A DNA stretch of 64,000 nt from Streptomyces rhizoryzae (GCF_023155275.1 NZ_JALMUV010000007.1:1-64000); one strand, 5' to 3'. Shown: positions 27,129-36,397, counted from the stretch's first letter. Numbers and translations: made by a program. The notes: generated by a model not told the origin, from the letters alone.

Positions 27129-28895
27129 TTACAGGTATTGGCCGGTATTCGCCACCGTGTCGATGGACCGACCGGTGTCGGCGCCCTGCTTTCCGGTGAC
27201 GAGGGTGCGGATGTAGACGATCCGCTCACCCTTCTTTCCGGAGATCCGGGCCCAGTCGTCGGGGTTGGTGGTGTTCGGCAGGTCCTCGTTCTCCTTGAAC
27301 TCGTCCACGCATGCCTGGAGGAGGTGGGAGACCCGCAGACCCTTCTGGTTGTGCTCCAGGAAAGCCTTGATGGCCATCTTCTTCGCACGTCCGACGATGT
27401 TTTCGATCATCGCGCCGGAGTTGAAGTCCTTGAAGTAGAGGACTTCCTTGTCACCATTGGCGTAGGTGACCTCCAGGAAGCGGTTTTCCTCGGATTCCGC
27501 GTACATCTGCTCGACGACCGACTGGATCATTCCGCTGACCGCCGCCTTGCGGGAATTTCCGTGCTCGGCGAGATCATCGGAGTGCAGCGGGAGATTTTCC
27601 GTGAGGTACTTCGAGAAGATGTCCTTGGCGGCCTCCGCGTCCGGACGCTCGATCTTGATCTTCACGTCGAGGCGGCCGGGGCGCAGGATCGCGGGGTCGA
27701 TCATGTCCTCGCGGTTGGAGGCGCCGATCACGATCACGTTCTCCAGGCCCTCGACACCGTCGATCTCGGAGAGCAGCTGGGGGACGATGGTGTTCTCCAC
27801 GTCCGAGCTGACCCCGGAGCCGCGGGTGCGGAAGAGGGAGTCCATCTCGTCGAAGAAGACGATGACGGGGGTGCCCTCGCTGGCCTTCTCCCGGGCCCGC
27901 TGGAAGACCAGGCGGATGTGCCGCTCGGTCTCGCCGACGTACTTGTTGAGCAGCTCGGGGCCCTTGATGTTCAGGAAGAAGCTCTTCCCGGCGGGCTGCC
28001 CGGTGACCTCGGCGACCTTCTTGGCAAGGGAGTTGGCGACCGCCTTGGCGATGAGGGTCTTGCCGCAGCCGGGCGGGCCGTAGAGCAAGACGCCCTTGGG
28101 CGGGCGGAGTTCGTGCTCCTTGAAGAGGTCGGGGTAGAGGTAGGGGAGCTCGACCGCGTCCCGGATCTGCTCGATCTGGCCGCCCAGACCGCCGATCTTG
28201 GTGTAGTCGATGTCCGGGACCTCTTCGAGGACCAGCTCCTCGACCTCGCTCTTGGGGATGACCTCGTAGACGTAGCCGGAGCGGGAGTCCAGGAGCAGGG
28301 CGTCGCCGGGGCGGATGGTGATGTCCAGCAGCGGCTCGGCGAGCCGCACCACCCGCTCCTCGTCGGTGTGCCCGATGACCAGCGCGCGCTCGCCGTCCTC
28401 CAGGACCTCCTTGAGGGTGACGATGTCGCCGGCGGACTCGAACTCCATCGCCGCGACCACGTTGAGTGCTTCGTTGAGCATCACCTCTTGGCCGCGCCGG
28501 AGGTCCTCGGCCTCGACGCTGGGGCTGACGTTCACCCGGAGCTTGCGGCCCCCGGTGAAGATGTCGACGGTGCCGTCCTCGTTCGCCTGTAGGAAGACAC
28601 CGAAGCCGGCCGGCGGCTGCGCGAGCCGGTCGACCTCCTCCTTGAGCGCGACGATCTGGTCGCGGGCCTCGCGGAGCGTATTGGCGAGGCGTTCGTTCTG
28701 GGCGGACACGCCGGCCAGGTTGGTCTGCAGCTCGACGATCCGCTCTTCGAGAATCCTCGTGTGCCGCGGAGAGTCGGCGAGCTTGCGTCGCAGGACGGCG
28801 ATCTCCTGCTCAAGATAGGCAACCTGACCGGCTGGATCTTCAGACCCGCGCCCCGGCCGGATGCCGCGGTTGATGTCGTCGTCGTGGGCTGCCAC
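27129..28895 (-). CDS. arc: Proteasome-associated AAA ATPase ARC (Mpa)
   Basis: 588 residues from the GTG at 28895, preceded by GGAGGAGGTGAGG. An N-terminal coiled coil (about 22-80) binds Pup. Tandem OB-like domains follow (about 90-235). The AAA core has Walker A GPPGCGKT and Walker [13 protein letters not shown]. The C-terminus ends GQYL, the penultimate-tyrosine tail that docks into the 20S alpha ring. It unfolds pupylated proteins and feeds them to PrcAB. It is divergent from a ferredoxin gene across a 249-bp promoter region. Confidence 0.97.
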   Translation of the reverse strand: MAAHDDDINRGIRPGRGSEDPAGQVAYLEQEIAVLRRKLADSPRHTRILEERIVELQTNLAGVSAQNERLANTLREARDQIVALKEEVDRLAQPPAGFGVFLQANEDGTVDIFTGGRKLRVNVSPSVEAEDLRRGQEVMLNEALNVVAAMEFESAGDIVTLKEVLEDGERALVIGHTDEERVVRLAEPLLDITIRPGDALLLDSRSGYVYEVIPKSEVEELVLEEVPDIDYTKIGGLGGQIEQIRDAVELPYLYPDLFKEHELRPPKGVLLYGPPGCGKTLIAKAVANSLAKKVAEVTGQPAGKSFFLNIKGPELLNKYVGETERHIRLVFQRAREKASEGTPVIVFFDEMDSLFRTRGSGVSSDVENTIVPQLLSEIDGVEGLENVIVIGASNREDMIDPAILRPGRLDVKIKIERPDAEAAKDIFSKYLTENLPLHSDDLAEHGNSRKAAVSGMIQSVVEQMYAESEENRFLEVTYANGDKEVLYFKDFNSGAMIENIVGRAKKMAIKAFLEHNQKGLRVSHLLQACVDEFKENEDLPNTTNPDDWARISGKKGERIVYIRTLVTGKQGADTGRSIDTVANTGQYL

Positions 28896-29144
28896 GGTCC
28901 TCACCTCCTCCAAGGAGCTGGACGCTTCCTGACCCTACCTGGGCCGGTGCAGGTTGAAACCCCTAGATCGAAAAGACTGTCGGGGTGTGTCTGATCTTCA
29001 CCCTTGCGCACGTCCTCACCTCAGGGGAATACCCACCCAACAACATCGGAAAGCGAGCGGTTGTATCGTCGAGTCGGTCAACACCCGTCAGGGCTGGCGC
29101 CACTTAGACAAAAACGGTTCACGTACGCAGGAACGGCAGGCGAG

Positions 29145-29438
29145 ATGACCGCGCAGGACGAAGCACCGGAGCTGGAAGTCTGGATCGACCAGGACCTGTG
29201 CACCGGGGACGGCATCTGCGCGCAGTACGCGCCGGAGGTCTTCGAGCTGGACATCGACGGCCTGGCCTATGTGAAGAGCCCCGATGACGAGCTGCTCCAG
29301 GAGAAGGGGGCGGCAACGCCCGTCCCGCTGCCGCTCCTCGCCGACGTGCGGGACTCCGCCAAGGAGTGCCCCGGCGACTGCATCCACGTGCGCCGGATCT
29401 CCGACCTCGTGGAGGTCTACGGCCCGGACGCGGAGTGA
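29145..29438 (+). CDS. Ferredoxin, single Fe-S cluster
   Basis: 97 residues from the ATG at 29145. Cysteine pattern CTGDGIC (C-x5-C) near residues 19-25 and CPGDC near 76-80. This resembles 3Fe-4S/4Fe-4S ferredoxins of actinobacteria (VWIDQDLCTGDGICAQYAPEVFELDIDGLAYV). The fourth cysteine, four residues after CP, may allow a 4Fe-4S cluster. The redox partner is unknown. It is divergent from arc. Confidence 0.88.
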   Translation: MTAQDEAPELEVWIDQDLCTGDGICAQYAPEVFELDIDGLAYVKSPDDELLQEKGAATPVPLPLLADVRDSAKECPGDCIHVRRISDLVEVYGPDAE

Positions 29439-29529
29439 TCGCGGCCGCTGACCGGCGGTGGACGCCGCGCGGACGGAGCGTAGGCGCGGCGTAGCGCGGG
29501 CGCCGGACGCGGGCACCGCGGGCGACGGA

Positions 29530-30111
29530 TCAGGCACCCTCGGTTGCCGTAGTGGCGGGGAGTTCGCTCTGGACGAACTTCCCGCCCTGCCATTGCCACT
29601 TGAGGGTCTTGTGCACGTCCGGGAGGTAGCGCGGCACGGCGGGCGAGGAATAGCCCTGGACGGTCGCGGAGACCGTCCGGCCGTCGAGGGCCAGGCCCTG
29701 GACCGAGAGCCGCCGATCGGGCGCCAGGAGCGTCGCCACGATGCGCGGCGGGGCCTTGGGGTCGGCCGGCCGGGCGAGGACGTAGACGCCGCTGGGCGGG
29801 GAGCCGGCCTCGGTGTGGCAGCGGACCTCGGCGACGGTCTGGGTGGCGCCCGCGCCGTCGAGGTCGCCGGAGACGGTGCGGACCACGTCCAGGCGGTTGG
29901 GCCCGCAGTCGACCGGGAAGCTGACCCGGGCGGGGTCGGGCGGTGGTGCGGCGGGGGCTGCCGTGGTGGCCCCGGCGGCCGCGGCGGTGGCGCCGGCCGG
30001 CTGGAAGAAGGACGAGACCGCGATCACCGCGGAGACGGCGGTGGCGGTGGCGAGCCAGTGCATGGGGTGAGGCTGGGTGTGCAACAGGTCCTGGCCTGCC
30101 AAGGGCTGCAC
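29530..30111 (-). CDS. Secreted hypothetical protein
   Basis: 193 residues from a GTG at 30111 with AGGAG 8-9 bases upstream. An N-terminal hydrophobic segment (HWLATATAVSAVIAVSSFF, about 18-36) acts as a signal or anchor. An Ala/Pro-rich linker and a globular domain with two cysteines (DCGPNRLDVV, EVRCHTEAG) follow. The domain contains repeated beta-rich segments (VVRTVSGDLDGAGATQTVAEV). Family unrecognised. Confidence 0.75.
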   Translation of the reverse strand: MQPLAGQDLLHTQPHPMHWLATATAVSAVIAVSSFFQPAGATAAAAGATTAAPAAPPPDPARVSFPVDCGPNRLDVVRTVSGDLDGAGATQTVAEVRCHTEAGSPPSGVYVLARPADPKAPPRIVATLLAPDRRLSVQGLALDGRTVSATVQGYSSPAVPRYLPDVHKTLKWQWQGGKFVQSELPATTATEGA

Positions 30112-30253
30112 GTGGGGTAACTCCTGTGAGGTGCTGTGGCGGTGGGAGTGACCGGCATCGTTCCACAGGAGGGGGCGGCGCGGAACCTGCGGGGGCCCTT
30201 CTCCGCGGAGTTCTTCGCGGAGAATTCCGCGCCGGTCCGCCGGGAGAACGAAG

Positions 30254-30300
30254 CGGCGCCGCCGGCGGTTCCCGCTGCGGGGAACTCGTCGGCGGCGCCG
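30254..30300 (-). terminator. Hairpin downstream of the methyltransferase gene
   Basis: CGGCGCCGCCGGCGGTTCCC (30254-30273) pairs with the sequence ending at 30300, with one small bulge. It lies 29 bases after the stop of the gene at 30329. Confidence 0.6.
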
Positions 30301-30328
30301 GTCGGTTCGGTGGCCTGGCCGGGCGGCG

Positions 30329-31288
30329 TCAGCCGTGCTCGGGCGAGCCGTCGGGGCGGTCGGCCGCAGCGGCCCCCGAGGAGCCGGAGCCGGCCTTCTC
30401 CCGGCCTCCGCCGGGCCCGGTGTAGTCCTCGCCGTACGCGCCCTTGGCGGGGCGGCGGCGGCGCAGCGGGGGCTCCACGCCGTCGGCGAGCCGGCGGGCG
30501 GTGAGCAGGAAGCCGGTGTGGCCGATCATGCGGTGGTCGGGGCGGACGGCGAGGCCCTCCACGTGCCAGGTGCGGACCATGGTCTCCCAGGCCGACGGCT
30601 CGTTGAAGGTGCCGTGCTCGCGGATCGCCTCGACGGTGCGGGCCAGCTGGGTGGTGGTGGCCACGTAGGCGCAGAGGATGCCGCCGGGCACCAGCGCCTT
30701 GGAGACGGCCTCCAGGCACTCCCAGGGGGCGAGCATGTCCAGGATGACCCGGTCGACGTCGGTGTCGGAGAGGTTGTCCTGGAGGTCGCCGACGGTGAGC
30801 GTCCAGGCGGGGTGCGGGCCGCCGAAGTAGCGCTCGACGTTCTGGGTGGCGATCTCGGCGAAGTCGGCGCGGCGCTCGTAGGAGTGCAGCATGCCGTCGT
30901 CGCCGATGGCGCGCAGCAGGAAGCTGCTGAGCGAGCCGGAGCCCACTCCCGCCTCGACCACGCGGGCGCCGGGGAAGATGTCGGCCATCGCCAGGATCTG
31001 CCCCGCGTCCTTGGGGTAGACCACGGCGGCACCGCGGGGCATGGACAGGACGTAGTCGGGGAGCAGGGGACGCAGCGCGAGGTAAGCGACGTTTCCGGTG
31101 GTACGGACAACACTGCCCTCGGGCGCGCCGATCAGCTCGTCGTGGGGGAAGGCTCCCTTGTGGGTGTGGAAGCTCTTGCCCGCTTCGAGCGTGAAGGTGT
31201 AGTGGCGTCCCTTGGGGTCGGTGAGCTGGACCTGGTCCCCGACCTTGAAGGGCCCGCGACGGCGGGCGGCACCGGTCGGTTCGGACAT
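30329..31288 (-). CDS. trmI: tRNA (adenine-N1)-methyltransferase TrmI
   Basis: 319 residues with an ATG start. A small N-terminal barrel is followed by a Rossmann SAM-binding domain: VVEAGVGSGSLSSFLLRAIG (motif I) and VILDMLAPWECLEAV (motif IV). The family methylates A57/A58 of tRNA. The C-terminal 45 residues are a disordered Gly/Ala-rich tail. A TAGGCT -10 element lies 6 bases before the ATG, which suggests a leaderless transcript. In other actinobacteria this gene adjoins the ARC locus, as here. Confidence 0.94.
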   Translation of the reverse strand: MSEPTGAARRRGPFKVGDQVQLTDPKGRHYTFTLEAGKSFHTHKGAFPHDELIGAPEGSVVRTTGNVAYLALRPLLPDYVLSMPRGAAVVYPKDAGQILAMADIFPGARVVEAGVGSGSLSSFLLRAIGDDGMLHSYERRADFAEIATQNVERYFGGPHPAWTLTVGDLQDNLSDTDVDRVILDMLAPWECLEAVSKALVPGGILCAYVATTTQLARTVEAIREHGTFNEPSAWETMVRTWHVEGLAVRPDHRMIGHTGFLLTARRLADGVEPPLRRRRPAKGAYGEDYTGPGGGREKAGSGSSGAAAADRPDGSPEHG

Positions 31289-31345
31289 GTGACCAGCCTA
31301 CCGGCCGTACGGCGTCCCCCGTACCACGGGCACCGCCGGGCGGGG

Positions 31346-32686
31346 TCAGGACGGGCGGGCCATGGCGGCGACGAAGGCGCGTTCGACGTCGGCGGTGGAC
31401 AGCACGCCGTAGATCTCGCCGGTGGGTTCGGTGACGAGGTACTCGGTGGCGGGGGTGGCCCGCAGGTGGTCCAGGAGGTCCTCGCCGGCGAGCTCGGCGG
31501 CGACCCGCATGCCGTCCTTGAGCTCCTGGGCGAGGGTGCCGACGGCGACCCAGGGGCGGCGGTGCTCGGGGATGCCCACGATGGCGCCCTCCCGGACCAG
31601 GGCGGTGGGGAAGCCCTGGCGGTCGACGACGACCAGGGCGCGGGCGCCGGCGTCGTTGGCGCGGCGGATCGCCTCGGAGAGCGGGGTGTCGTTCTCCACC
31701 GGGATGGCGCGGCGGGTGAGGGTGCGGGCGGTGAGGTCGGGGAGGCGTTCGCGGAGCCGGGCCATGCGGAGGCTGTTGCCGGCGCCGGTCCAGATGATGG
31801 CGGCGAGGATCGCGGCGAGCAGGGCGTCGGTGAGCGAGTCGGCACCGCCGATCTCCTCGGGGGCCCGGCCCAGGGCGCCGGTGTGGGTGAGCAGCGGCAG
31901 GCCGATCAGGACGGTGACGGCCAGGGCCCGGCCGACCCAGGCGGCGGCGACGGTACCGCTCATCGGCTTGCCGGTGAGCTTCCAGACCACGGCCCGCAGC
32001 ATCCGGCCGCCGTCCAGGGGGAGGCCGGGGAGGAGGTTGAAGACCGCGACGATGAGGTTGGAGATCATCAGGCCGGCGAGCAGGACGCCGGGGACGGTGC
32101 CCGGCTCGACCAGGCGCATGCCCACGTAGAAGGCGCCGGCCAGGACCAGGGAGAGCAGGGGGCCCACGAAGGCCAGGACGAACTCCCGGCCGGGGCTCTC
32201 GGTCTCCTTCTCTATTTCCGAGACGCCGCCGAAGAACTGGAGCTGGATCCGGCGGACGGGGAGCTTGAAGCGGAGCGCGGCGACGGTGTGCGCGAGTTCG
32301 TGGACGAGCACCGAGGCGTAGAAGGCCACGGCGAAGAAGAGGGAGACGAGGTAGCGGGCGGCGCCGAGCTCGGGCAGCACCCGCTCCAGCTGGCCGCCGA
32401 AGACCCAGGTGATCAGGGCGGCGACCAGGAACCAGCTGGGCGCGACGTAGACGGGGACGCCGAAGGGGCGGCCCATGAGGATGCCGCCGCCCGGTGCCTT
32501 CCGGCCGGCCGCCTTGGGGTCGGGGGTCTGGGGGGGCTGGGGGGGCTCGGTCCCGTGGCCCGGGCCGCCGGGGCCCGGTGCGCCCGGGGGCGGCGCCTGG
32601 TGGCCGCCGGGGGTCCGCTCGGGCGGCCGGGGCGGCCGGTCGGGCCCGGACTCCTGGGGGTCCTGCGGCTTCCCGCTGTCGTCCAC
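31346..32686 (-). CDS. Site-2 protease (M50) with CBS domains
   Basis: 446 residues, GTG start with GAGGGG upstream. The N-terminal 60 residues are Pro-rich and cytoplasmic. Several membrane helices carry the zinc motif HELAH (near 130) and the second metal site LPLDGGR (near 225). Two CBS motifs follow (RRAIPVENDTPLSEAIRRANDAGARALVVVD, then the C-terminal TEPTGEIYGVLSTADVERAF). M50 proteases cut membrane-embedded regulators; the CBS pair suggests adenylate sensing. The substrate is unknown. Confidence 0.92.
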   Translation of the reverse strand: MDDSGKPQDPQESGPDRPPRPPERTPGGHQAPPPGAPGPGGPGHGTEPPQPPQTPDPKAAGRKAPGGGILMGRPFGVPVYVAPSWFLVAALITWVFGGQLERVLPELGAARYLVSLFFAVAFYASVLVHELAHTVAALRFKLPVRRIQLQFFGGVSEIEKETESPGREFVLAFVGPLLSLVLAGAFYVGMRLVEPGTVPGVLLAGLMISNLIVAVFNLLPGLPLDGGRMLRAVVWKLTGKPMSGTVAAAWVGRALAVTVLIGLPLLTHTGALGRAPEEIGGADSLTDALLAAILAAIIWTGAGNSLRMARLRERLPDLTARTLTRRAIPVENDTPLSEAIRRANDAGARALVVVDRQGFPTALVREGAIVGIPEHRRPWVAVGTLAQELKDGMRVAAELAGEDLLDHLRATPATEYLVTEPTGEIYGVLSTADVERAFVAAMARPS

Positions 32687-32849
32687 GGCGTCCCCTCGTC
32701 GAATACGGCTTCAGCACCTGCTCTGCCTGACAACTCGATCATGCAGGGCAAAGGTGCCCGACGTCGATGGTATGCGGAGGTTCCCGCCGTGATCCGCCGC
32801 GGGGCGGGCGCGGGCGCGGGCGGCGCACCGCCGGTGAGCCGTCGGCGCG

Positions 32850-32871
32850 TGTCAGTGGCGGGCCGTAGGGT
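32850..32871 (+). promoter_or_regulatory. RecA-NDp/PafBC-type promoter of a RecB-family nuclease gene
   Basis: TGTCAGTGGC (32850-32859), six bases, then TAGGGT (32866-32871). This matches the actinobacterial RecA-NDp pattern exactly in the core and spacing. The -10 ends 8 bases before the ATG at 32880, so the transcript is nearly or fully leaderless. PafBC, encoded at 15.3-17.2 kb, is the expected activator. Confidence 0.8.
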
Positions 32872-32879
32872 TGCGTGGC

Positions 32880-33860
32880 ATGGGACGGAGCACGGAGATG
32901 CCGGGGACGCCGGGGACGCCGGGGGCGACGGGGGCTACGGGGGCGACGGGGACGGACGCACCGGGCACGGGGGCGGCCGCGGAGGCGGCGGCCGGGGTGG
33001 CGGTGCCGGCCCAGGCCGGGAAGGTGCCGGCGCAGGGCGGGCCGCGGCCGCCGGAGGCGCTGTCGCCGTCGCGGGCGAGCGACTTCATGCAGTGCCCGCT
33101 GCTCTACCGCTTCCGCGTGATCGACAAGCTGCCGGAGAAGCCGAGCCCGGCGGCGACCCGGGGCACGGTGGTGCACGCGGTGCTGGAGCGGCTCTTCGAC
33201 GCCCCGGCGGCGGAGCGCACGGCCGGCGGGGCCCGGGCCCTGGTGCCGGTGGAGTGGGAGAAGCTGCTGGCCCGGCGCCCCGAGCTGGCCGGGCTGTTCG
33301 AGGACGACGCGGACGGGGAGCGGCTGGGCCGCTGGCTGGCGGAGGCCGAGGCGCTGGTCGAGCGCTGGTTCACGCTGGAGGACCCCACGCGCCTGGAGCC
33401 CGCCGACCGCGAGCTGTACGTGGAGACGGTGCTGGACTCCGGGCTGCGGCTGCGCGGCTTCATCGACCGGGTCGACGTGGCGCCCACGGGCGAGGTCCGG
33501 CTGGTCGACTACAAGACCGGCAAGGCGCCGCGGCCGCAGTTCGCCGAGGGCGCGCTGTTCCAGATGAAGTTCTACGCCCTGGTGGTGTGGCGGCTGCGGG
33601 GCGTGGTGCCGCGCCGGCTCCAGCTGGTGTATCTGGGCAGCGGCGAGGTGCTGACGTACGACCCGGACGAGCGCGATCTGCGGGGCGTGGAGCGGAAGTT
33701 GCTGGCGCTGTGGGAGGCGATCCGGGCGGCGACGGAGACCGGTGACTGGCGGCCGCGGCCGACGAAGCTGTGCGGTTGGTGCGACCACCAGGCCCACTGC
33801 CCGGAATTCGGCGGCACTCCCCCGGTGTACCCGCTGCCGGTGCGGGCGGCGGAGGGCTGA
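32880..33860 (+). CDS. RecB-family nuclease with Fe-S cluster
   Basis: 326 residues from the ATG at 32880. Residues 5-30 are a collagen-like Gly repeat (GTPGTPGATGATGATG). The PD-(D/E)XK nuclease core follows, with GTVVHAVLERLF, the LRGFIDRVD metal site and VRLVDYKTGK. One cysteine (FMQCPLLYRF) plus the C-terminal C-x2-C-x5-C (CGWCDHQAHC) give the four ligands of the 4Fe-4S cluster seen in AddB and Cas4. A role in processing DNA ends is inferred and is strengthened by the damage-type promoter. Confidence 0.92.
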   Translation: MGRSTEMPGTPGTPGATGATGATGTDAPGTGAAAEAAAGVAVPAQAGKVPAQGGPRPPEALSPSRASDFMQCPLLYRFRVIDKLPEKPSPAATRGTVVHAVLERLFDAPAAERTAGGARALVPVEWEKLLARRPELAGLFEDDADGERLGRWLAEAEALVERWFTLEDPTRLEPADRELYVETVLDSGLRLRGFIDRVDVAPTGEVRLVDYKTGKAPRPQFAEGALFQMKFYALVVWRLRGVVPRRLQLVYLGSGEVLTYDPDERDLRGVERKLLALWEAIRAATETGDWRPRPTKLCGWCDHQAHCPEFGGTPPVYPLPVRAAEG

Positions 33861-36310
33861 GCGGCCGGGGCCCGCGGGCCCCGCGAGCGGCGGTCGCGGC
33901 CGGTACGGGCGGCGGGATGCCGGCCGGCCGGCGGCGGGGGCGGGCGGTGCCGGTGCGCCCGGGGGCCGGGGCGGGCGCGGCGCAGGGCAGAATGGAGCGG
34001 ATCGAGTAGATCACGCCCCGTCGAAGGAGTGCTTGTGGCCATCCGCGTCCTGCTGGTCGACGACCAGCCCCTGCTGCGTACGGGCTTCCGGATGATCCTG
34101 GAGGCCGAGCAGGACCTGGCGGTCGTCGGTGAGGCGGGCGACGGGCTCCAGGCGCTGGAGCAGGTCCGGGCGCTCCAGCCGGACGTGGTGCTGATGGACA
34201 TCCGGATGCCGCGGATGGACGGGGTCGAGGCGACCCGGCAGATCACCGGCCCGGCCAAGGACGGCCCGGCGAAGGTCCTGGTGCTGACCACCTTCGATCT
34301 GGACGAGTACGTGGTCGAGGCGCTGCGGGCCGGGGCCAGCGGCTTCCTGCTCAAGGACGCGCCGGCCCATGAGCTGGTGCAGGCGATCCGGGTGGTGGCG
34401 GCGGGCGAGGCGATGCTCGCGCCGAGCATCACCCGGCGACTGCTGGACAAGTACGCGGGGCACCTGCCGTCCGGTGAGGAGCCGGTGCCGGACACCCTGC
34501 ACACGCTCACCGAGCGCGAGGTGGAGGTCCTGAAGCTGGTGGCCCGCGGATTGTCGAACGCGGAGATCGCCGCGGACCTCTTCGTCAGCGAGACCACGGT
34601 CAAGACGCACGTCGGGCACGTGCTGACGAAGCTGGGGCTGCGGGACCGGGTGCAGGCCGCGGTGTACGCGTACGAGAGCGGGCTGGTGCGGCCCGGCGCC
34701 CAGTAGGGCGGGGCGCACACGGCGGCGGACTTGCTGATCTCCCAGAAGCGGAAGACGGTCGAGGAGTCCAGCGTCCACTCCAGGCCGGAGACGCCCTGGC
34801 GGGCCACCGCGTACTGCTTGCCCTGCCAGATCGGGATGACCGGGACGTCCTTGGCGACGATGTCCTGGAGCTCGCGGAAGGCGGCCTTGGTGGCGCCGCG
34901 GTTGGGCTGGTCGGCGGTCTCGGGCAGCAGCCGGCCGGTGATCTCCGGCGAGCTGTAGTGGTTGGCCAGCACGCTGTCCTTGCCGAAGAACGGCTGGGTG
35001 AAGTTGTCCGGGTCCGGGTAGTCGGGGATCCAGCCCTTGACGTAGACGCCGTACCGGCCGGCGGCCACGCCCTGCTCGTACTCCTTGGTGGGCACGCTGC
35101 GCACCGTGGCGTCGAACAGGCCGCTGGCGTTGAGCTGTTGGGCGATCTCCCGGACGGCGGCGACGGTGCCGGGGCCGAACCGGTCCGGAGTGGCCCACAG
35201 GGTCAGCGGGACCTTGCTCTGCACTCCGGCGTCGCGCAGCGCGGCGGCGGCCCTGGCGGGCTGCGGGCGGTCCCCGTAGGTGGTGAAGAAGGCGGTGTTG
35301 TGGCCGGTGATGCCGGCCGGGACGACCGAGTAGAGCGGTTCGGCGGTGCGCTGGTAGACGTCCCGGACGAGGCTGGAGCGGTCCAGCAGGTAGGCGATGG
35401 CCTTGCGGACGCCGAGCTTGCCGGCGACCGGGTCGTTGAGGTTGAAGACCAGGTGCATGACCTCGGCGCTGCCGCCCTCGACGACCTGGGTGCCGTGCTG
35501 CTGGTGCAGGGACGCCTCGTCCAGCGCGGCGATGTCCTTCATGGCCAGACCGCGGTAGGCGACGTCCACCGCACCGCTCTCCACGGCCTTGCGCAGCGGC
35601 GCGGGGCCGGTGAAGAACTTCAGGGTCATCCCGGAGTTCTGGACCTTGGCGGGGCCCTTATAGGAGTCGTTGACGGAGAACGTGGCCTGGTCGGAGCCGT
35701 AGGAGTCGAGGGTGTAGACACCGGAGCCCACGGCCTTGCCGTCGGTGCGCAGCCGGTCGGCGGGGTAGGCGGTGTGGTCGACGATGGAGCCGGCCCCCGA
35801 CGCGATCTTCATGGGGAAGGTGGCGTCGGGCGTCTTGAGGTGGAACACCACGGTCCGGGCGTCCGGGGCCTCGACGCGGTCCAGGGCGGCGAACATCACG
35901 GCCGGGCCGTTCTTGTCCTTGATGCGCTTGATGCGGTCGAAGGAGAAGGTGACGTCCTGTGAGGTGAGCTTGTCACCGTTGCTGAAGGTCAGGCCCTCCT
36001 TGAGGGTGCAGCGGTAGACCTTGCTGTCGTCGCCGCTGAAGCCGCAGCTCTCGGCGGCCTCCGGTTCGGGCGTGGTGCCGCCCTTGGGGAAGCTGAGCAG
36101 CGACTGGAAGACGTTGTTGAACAGCAGCCAGGAGCCGGGGTCGTAGCCGGAGGCTGGGTCGGTGGCCACGACCTTGTCGGTCGTGCCCATGACGACGGGC
36201 TCGCCGTGGCCGGACGACGCAGAGGTGTCCGTGCCGCACCCGGCGACCGCGAGCAGGGCCGTCGCCAGCCCCGCTCCGATCGGGGCGGCGAGCCACTGGT
36301 CACGCTTCAC
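33572..36310 (-). CDS. Peptide-binding lipoprotein (family 5 SBP) with lost stop codon
   Basis: The true protein part runs from 36310 to about 34730 (527 residues). The start is the second GTG (MKRDQWLAAP), with GAGGAA 7-8 bases upstream; a GTG at 36325 also exists. The lipobox is LLAVAGC. The family-5 pattern is clear (FQSLLSFPKGGTTPEPEAAESC, TSQDVTFSFDRI, GWIPDYPDPDNF). It is a paralogue of the next gene. That copy ends four residues after ELAR; here no stop follows the matching EISK. The frame continues antisense through the response-regulator gene and into the nuclease gene, ending only at 33572. The extension of about 385 residues is surely not native. No permease or ATPase is adjacent. 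Confidence 0.7.
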   Translation of the reverse strand: MKRDQWLAAPIGAGLATALLAVAGCGTDTSASSGHGEPVVMGTTDKVVATDPASGYDPGSWLLFNNVFQSLLSFPKGGTTPEPEAAESCGFSGDDSKVYRCTLKEGLTFSNGDKLTSQDVTFSFDRIKRIKDKNGPAVMFAALDRVEAPDARTVVFHLKTPDATFPMKIASGAGSIVDHTAYPADRLRTDGKAVGSGVYTLDSYGSDQATFSVNDSYKGPAKVQNSGMTLKFFTGPAPLRKAVESGAVDVAYRGLAMKDIAALDEASLHQQHGTQVVEGGSAEVMHLVFNLNDPVAGKLGVRKAIAYLLDRSSLVRDVYQRTAEPLYSVVPAGITGHNTAFFTTYGDRPQPARAAAALRDAGVQSKVPLTLWATPDRFGPGTVAAVREIAQQLNASGLFDATVRSVPTKEYEQGVAAGRYGVYVKGWIPDYPDPDNFTQPFFGKDSVLANHYSSPEITGRLLPETADQPNRGATKAAFRELQDIVAKDVPVIPIWQGKQYAVARQGVSGLEWTLDSSTVFRFWEISKSAAVCAPPYWAPGRTSPLSYAYTAACTRSRSPSFVSTCPTCVLTVVSLTKRSAAISAFDNPRATSFRTSTSRSVSVCRVSGTGSSPDGRCPAYLSSSRRVMLGASIASPAATTRIACTSSWAGASLSRKPLAPARSASTTYSSRSKVVSTRTFAGPSLAGPVICRVASTPSIRGIRMSISTTSGWSARTCSSAWSPSPASPTTARSCSASRIIRKPVRSRGWSSTSRTRMATSTPSTGRDLLDPLHSALRRARPGPRAHRHRPPPPPAGRHPAARTGRDRRSRGPRAPAAQPSAARTGSGYTGGVPPNSGQWAWWSHQPHSFVGRGRQSPVSVAARIASHSASNFRSTPRRSRSSGSYVSTSPLPRYTSWSRRGTTPRSRHTTRA
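33867..33882 (+). terminator. Short palindrome after the nuclease gene
   Basis: GGGGCCCGCGGGCCCC, 6 bases after the stop codon, extended by flanking CG/CG bases. A weak terminator candidate. Confidence 0.45.
34035..34706 (+). CDS. Orphan response regulator, NarL/LuxR type
   Basis: 223 residues from the GTG at 34035 (GAAGGAG 8 bases upstream). Receiver domain: VLLVDDQPLLR, phospho-acceptor Asp in VVLMDIRMPRMDG, and FLLKDA with the conserved Lys. The C-terminal LuxR helix-turn-helix is TEREVEVLKLVARGLSNAEIAADLFVSETTVKTHV. No sensor kinase gene is next to it in this window. The last codons nearly abut the abnormal 3' end of the convergent binding-protein gene, so the missing kinase and the missing stop could share a cause. 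Confidence 0.93.
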   Translation: MAIRVLLVDDQPLLRTGFRMILEAEQDLAVVGEAGDGLQALEQVRALQPDVVLMDIRMPRMDGVEATRQITGPAKDGPAKVLVLTTFDLDEYVVEALRAGASGFLLKDAPAHELVQAIRVVAAGEAMLAPSITRRLLDKYAGHLPSGEEPVPDTLHTLTEREVEVLKLVARGLSNAEIAADLFVSETTVKTHVGHVLTKLGLRDRVQAAVYAYESGLVRPGAQ

Positions 36311-36397
36311 TCGGTGGTTCCTCACGTTCTGGTGGTGCCGGTAGGGCCGCGGCGGAGGTGCCGCGGCGGTGGTCGGTGCGGGGCGGGCGCCGGGCGG

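Noticed and set aside
29004..29144. N-terminal extension of the ferredoxin frame
   Set aside because: The upstream codons have no family similarity and lie in the divergent promoter region; ATG at 29145 gives the normal ferredoxin length.
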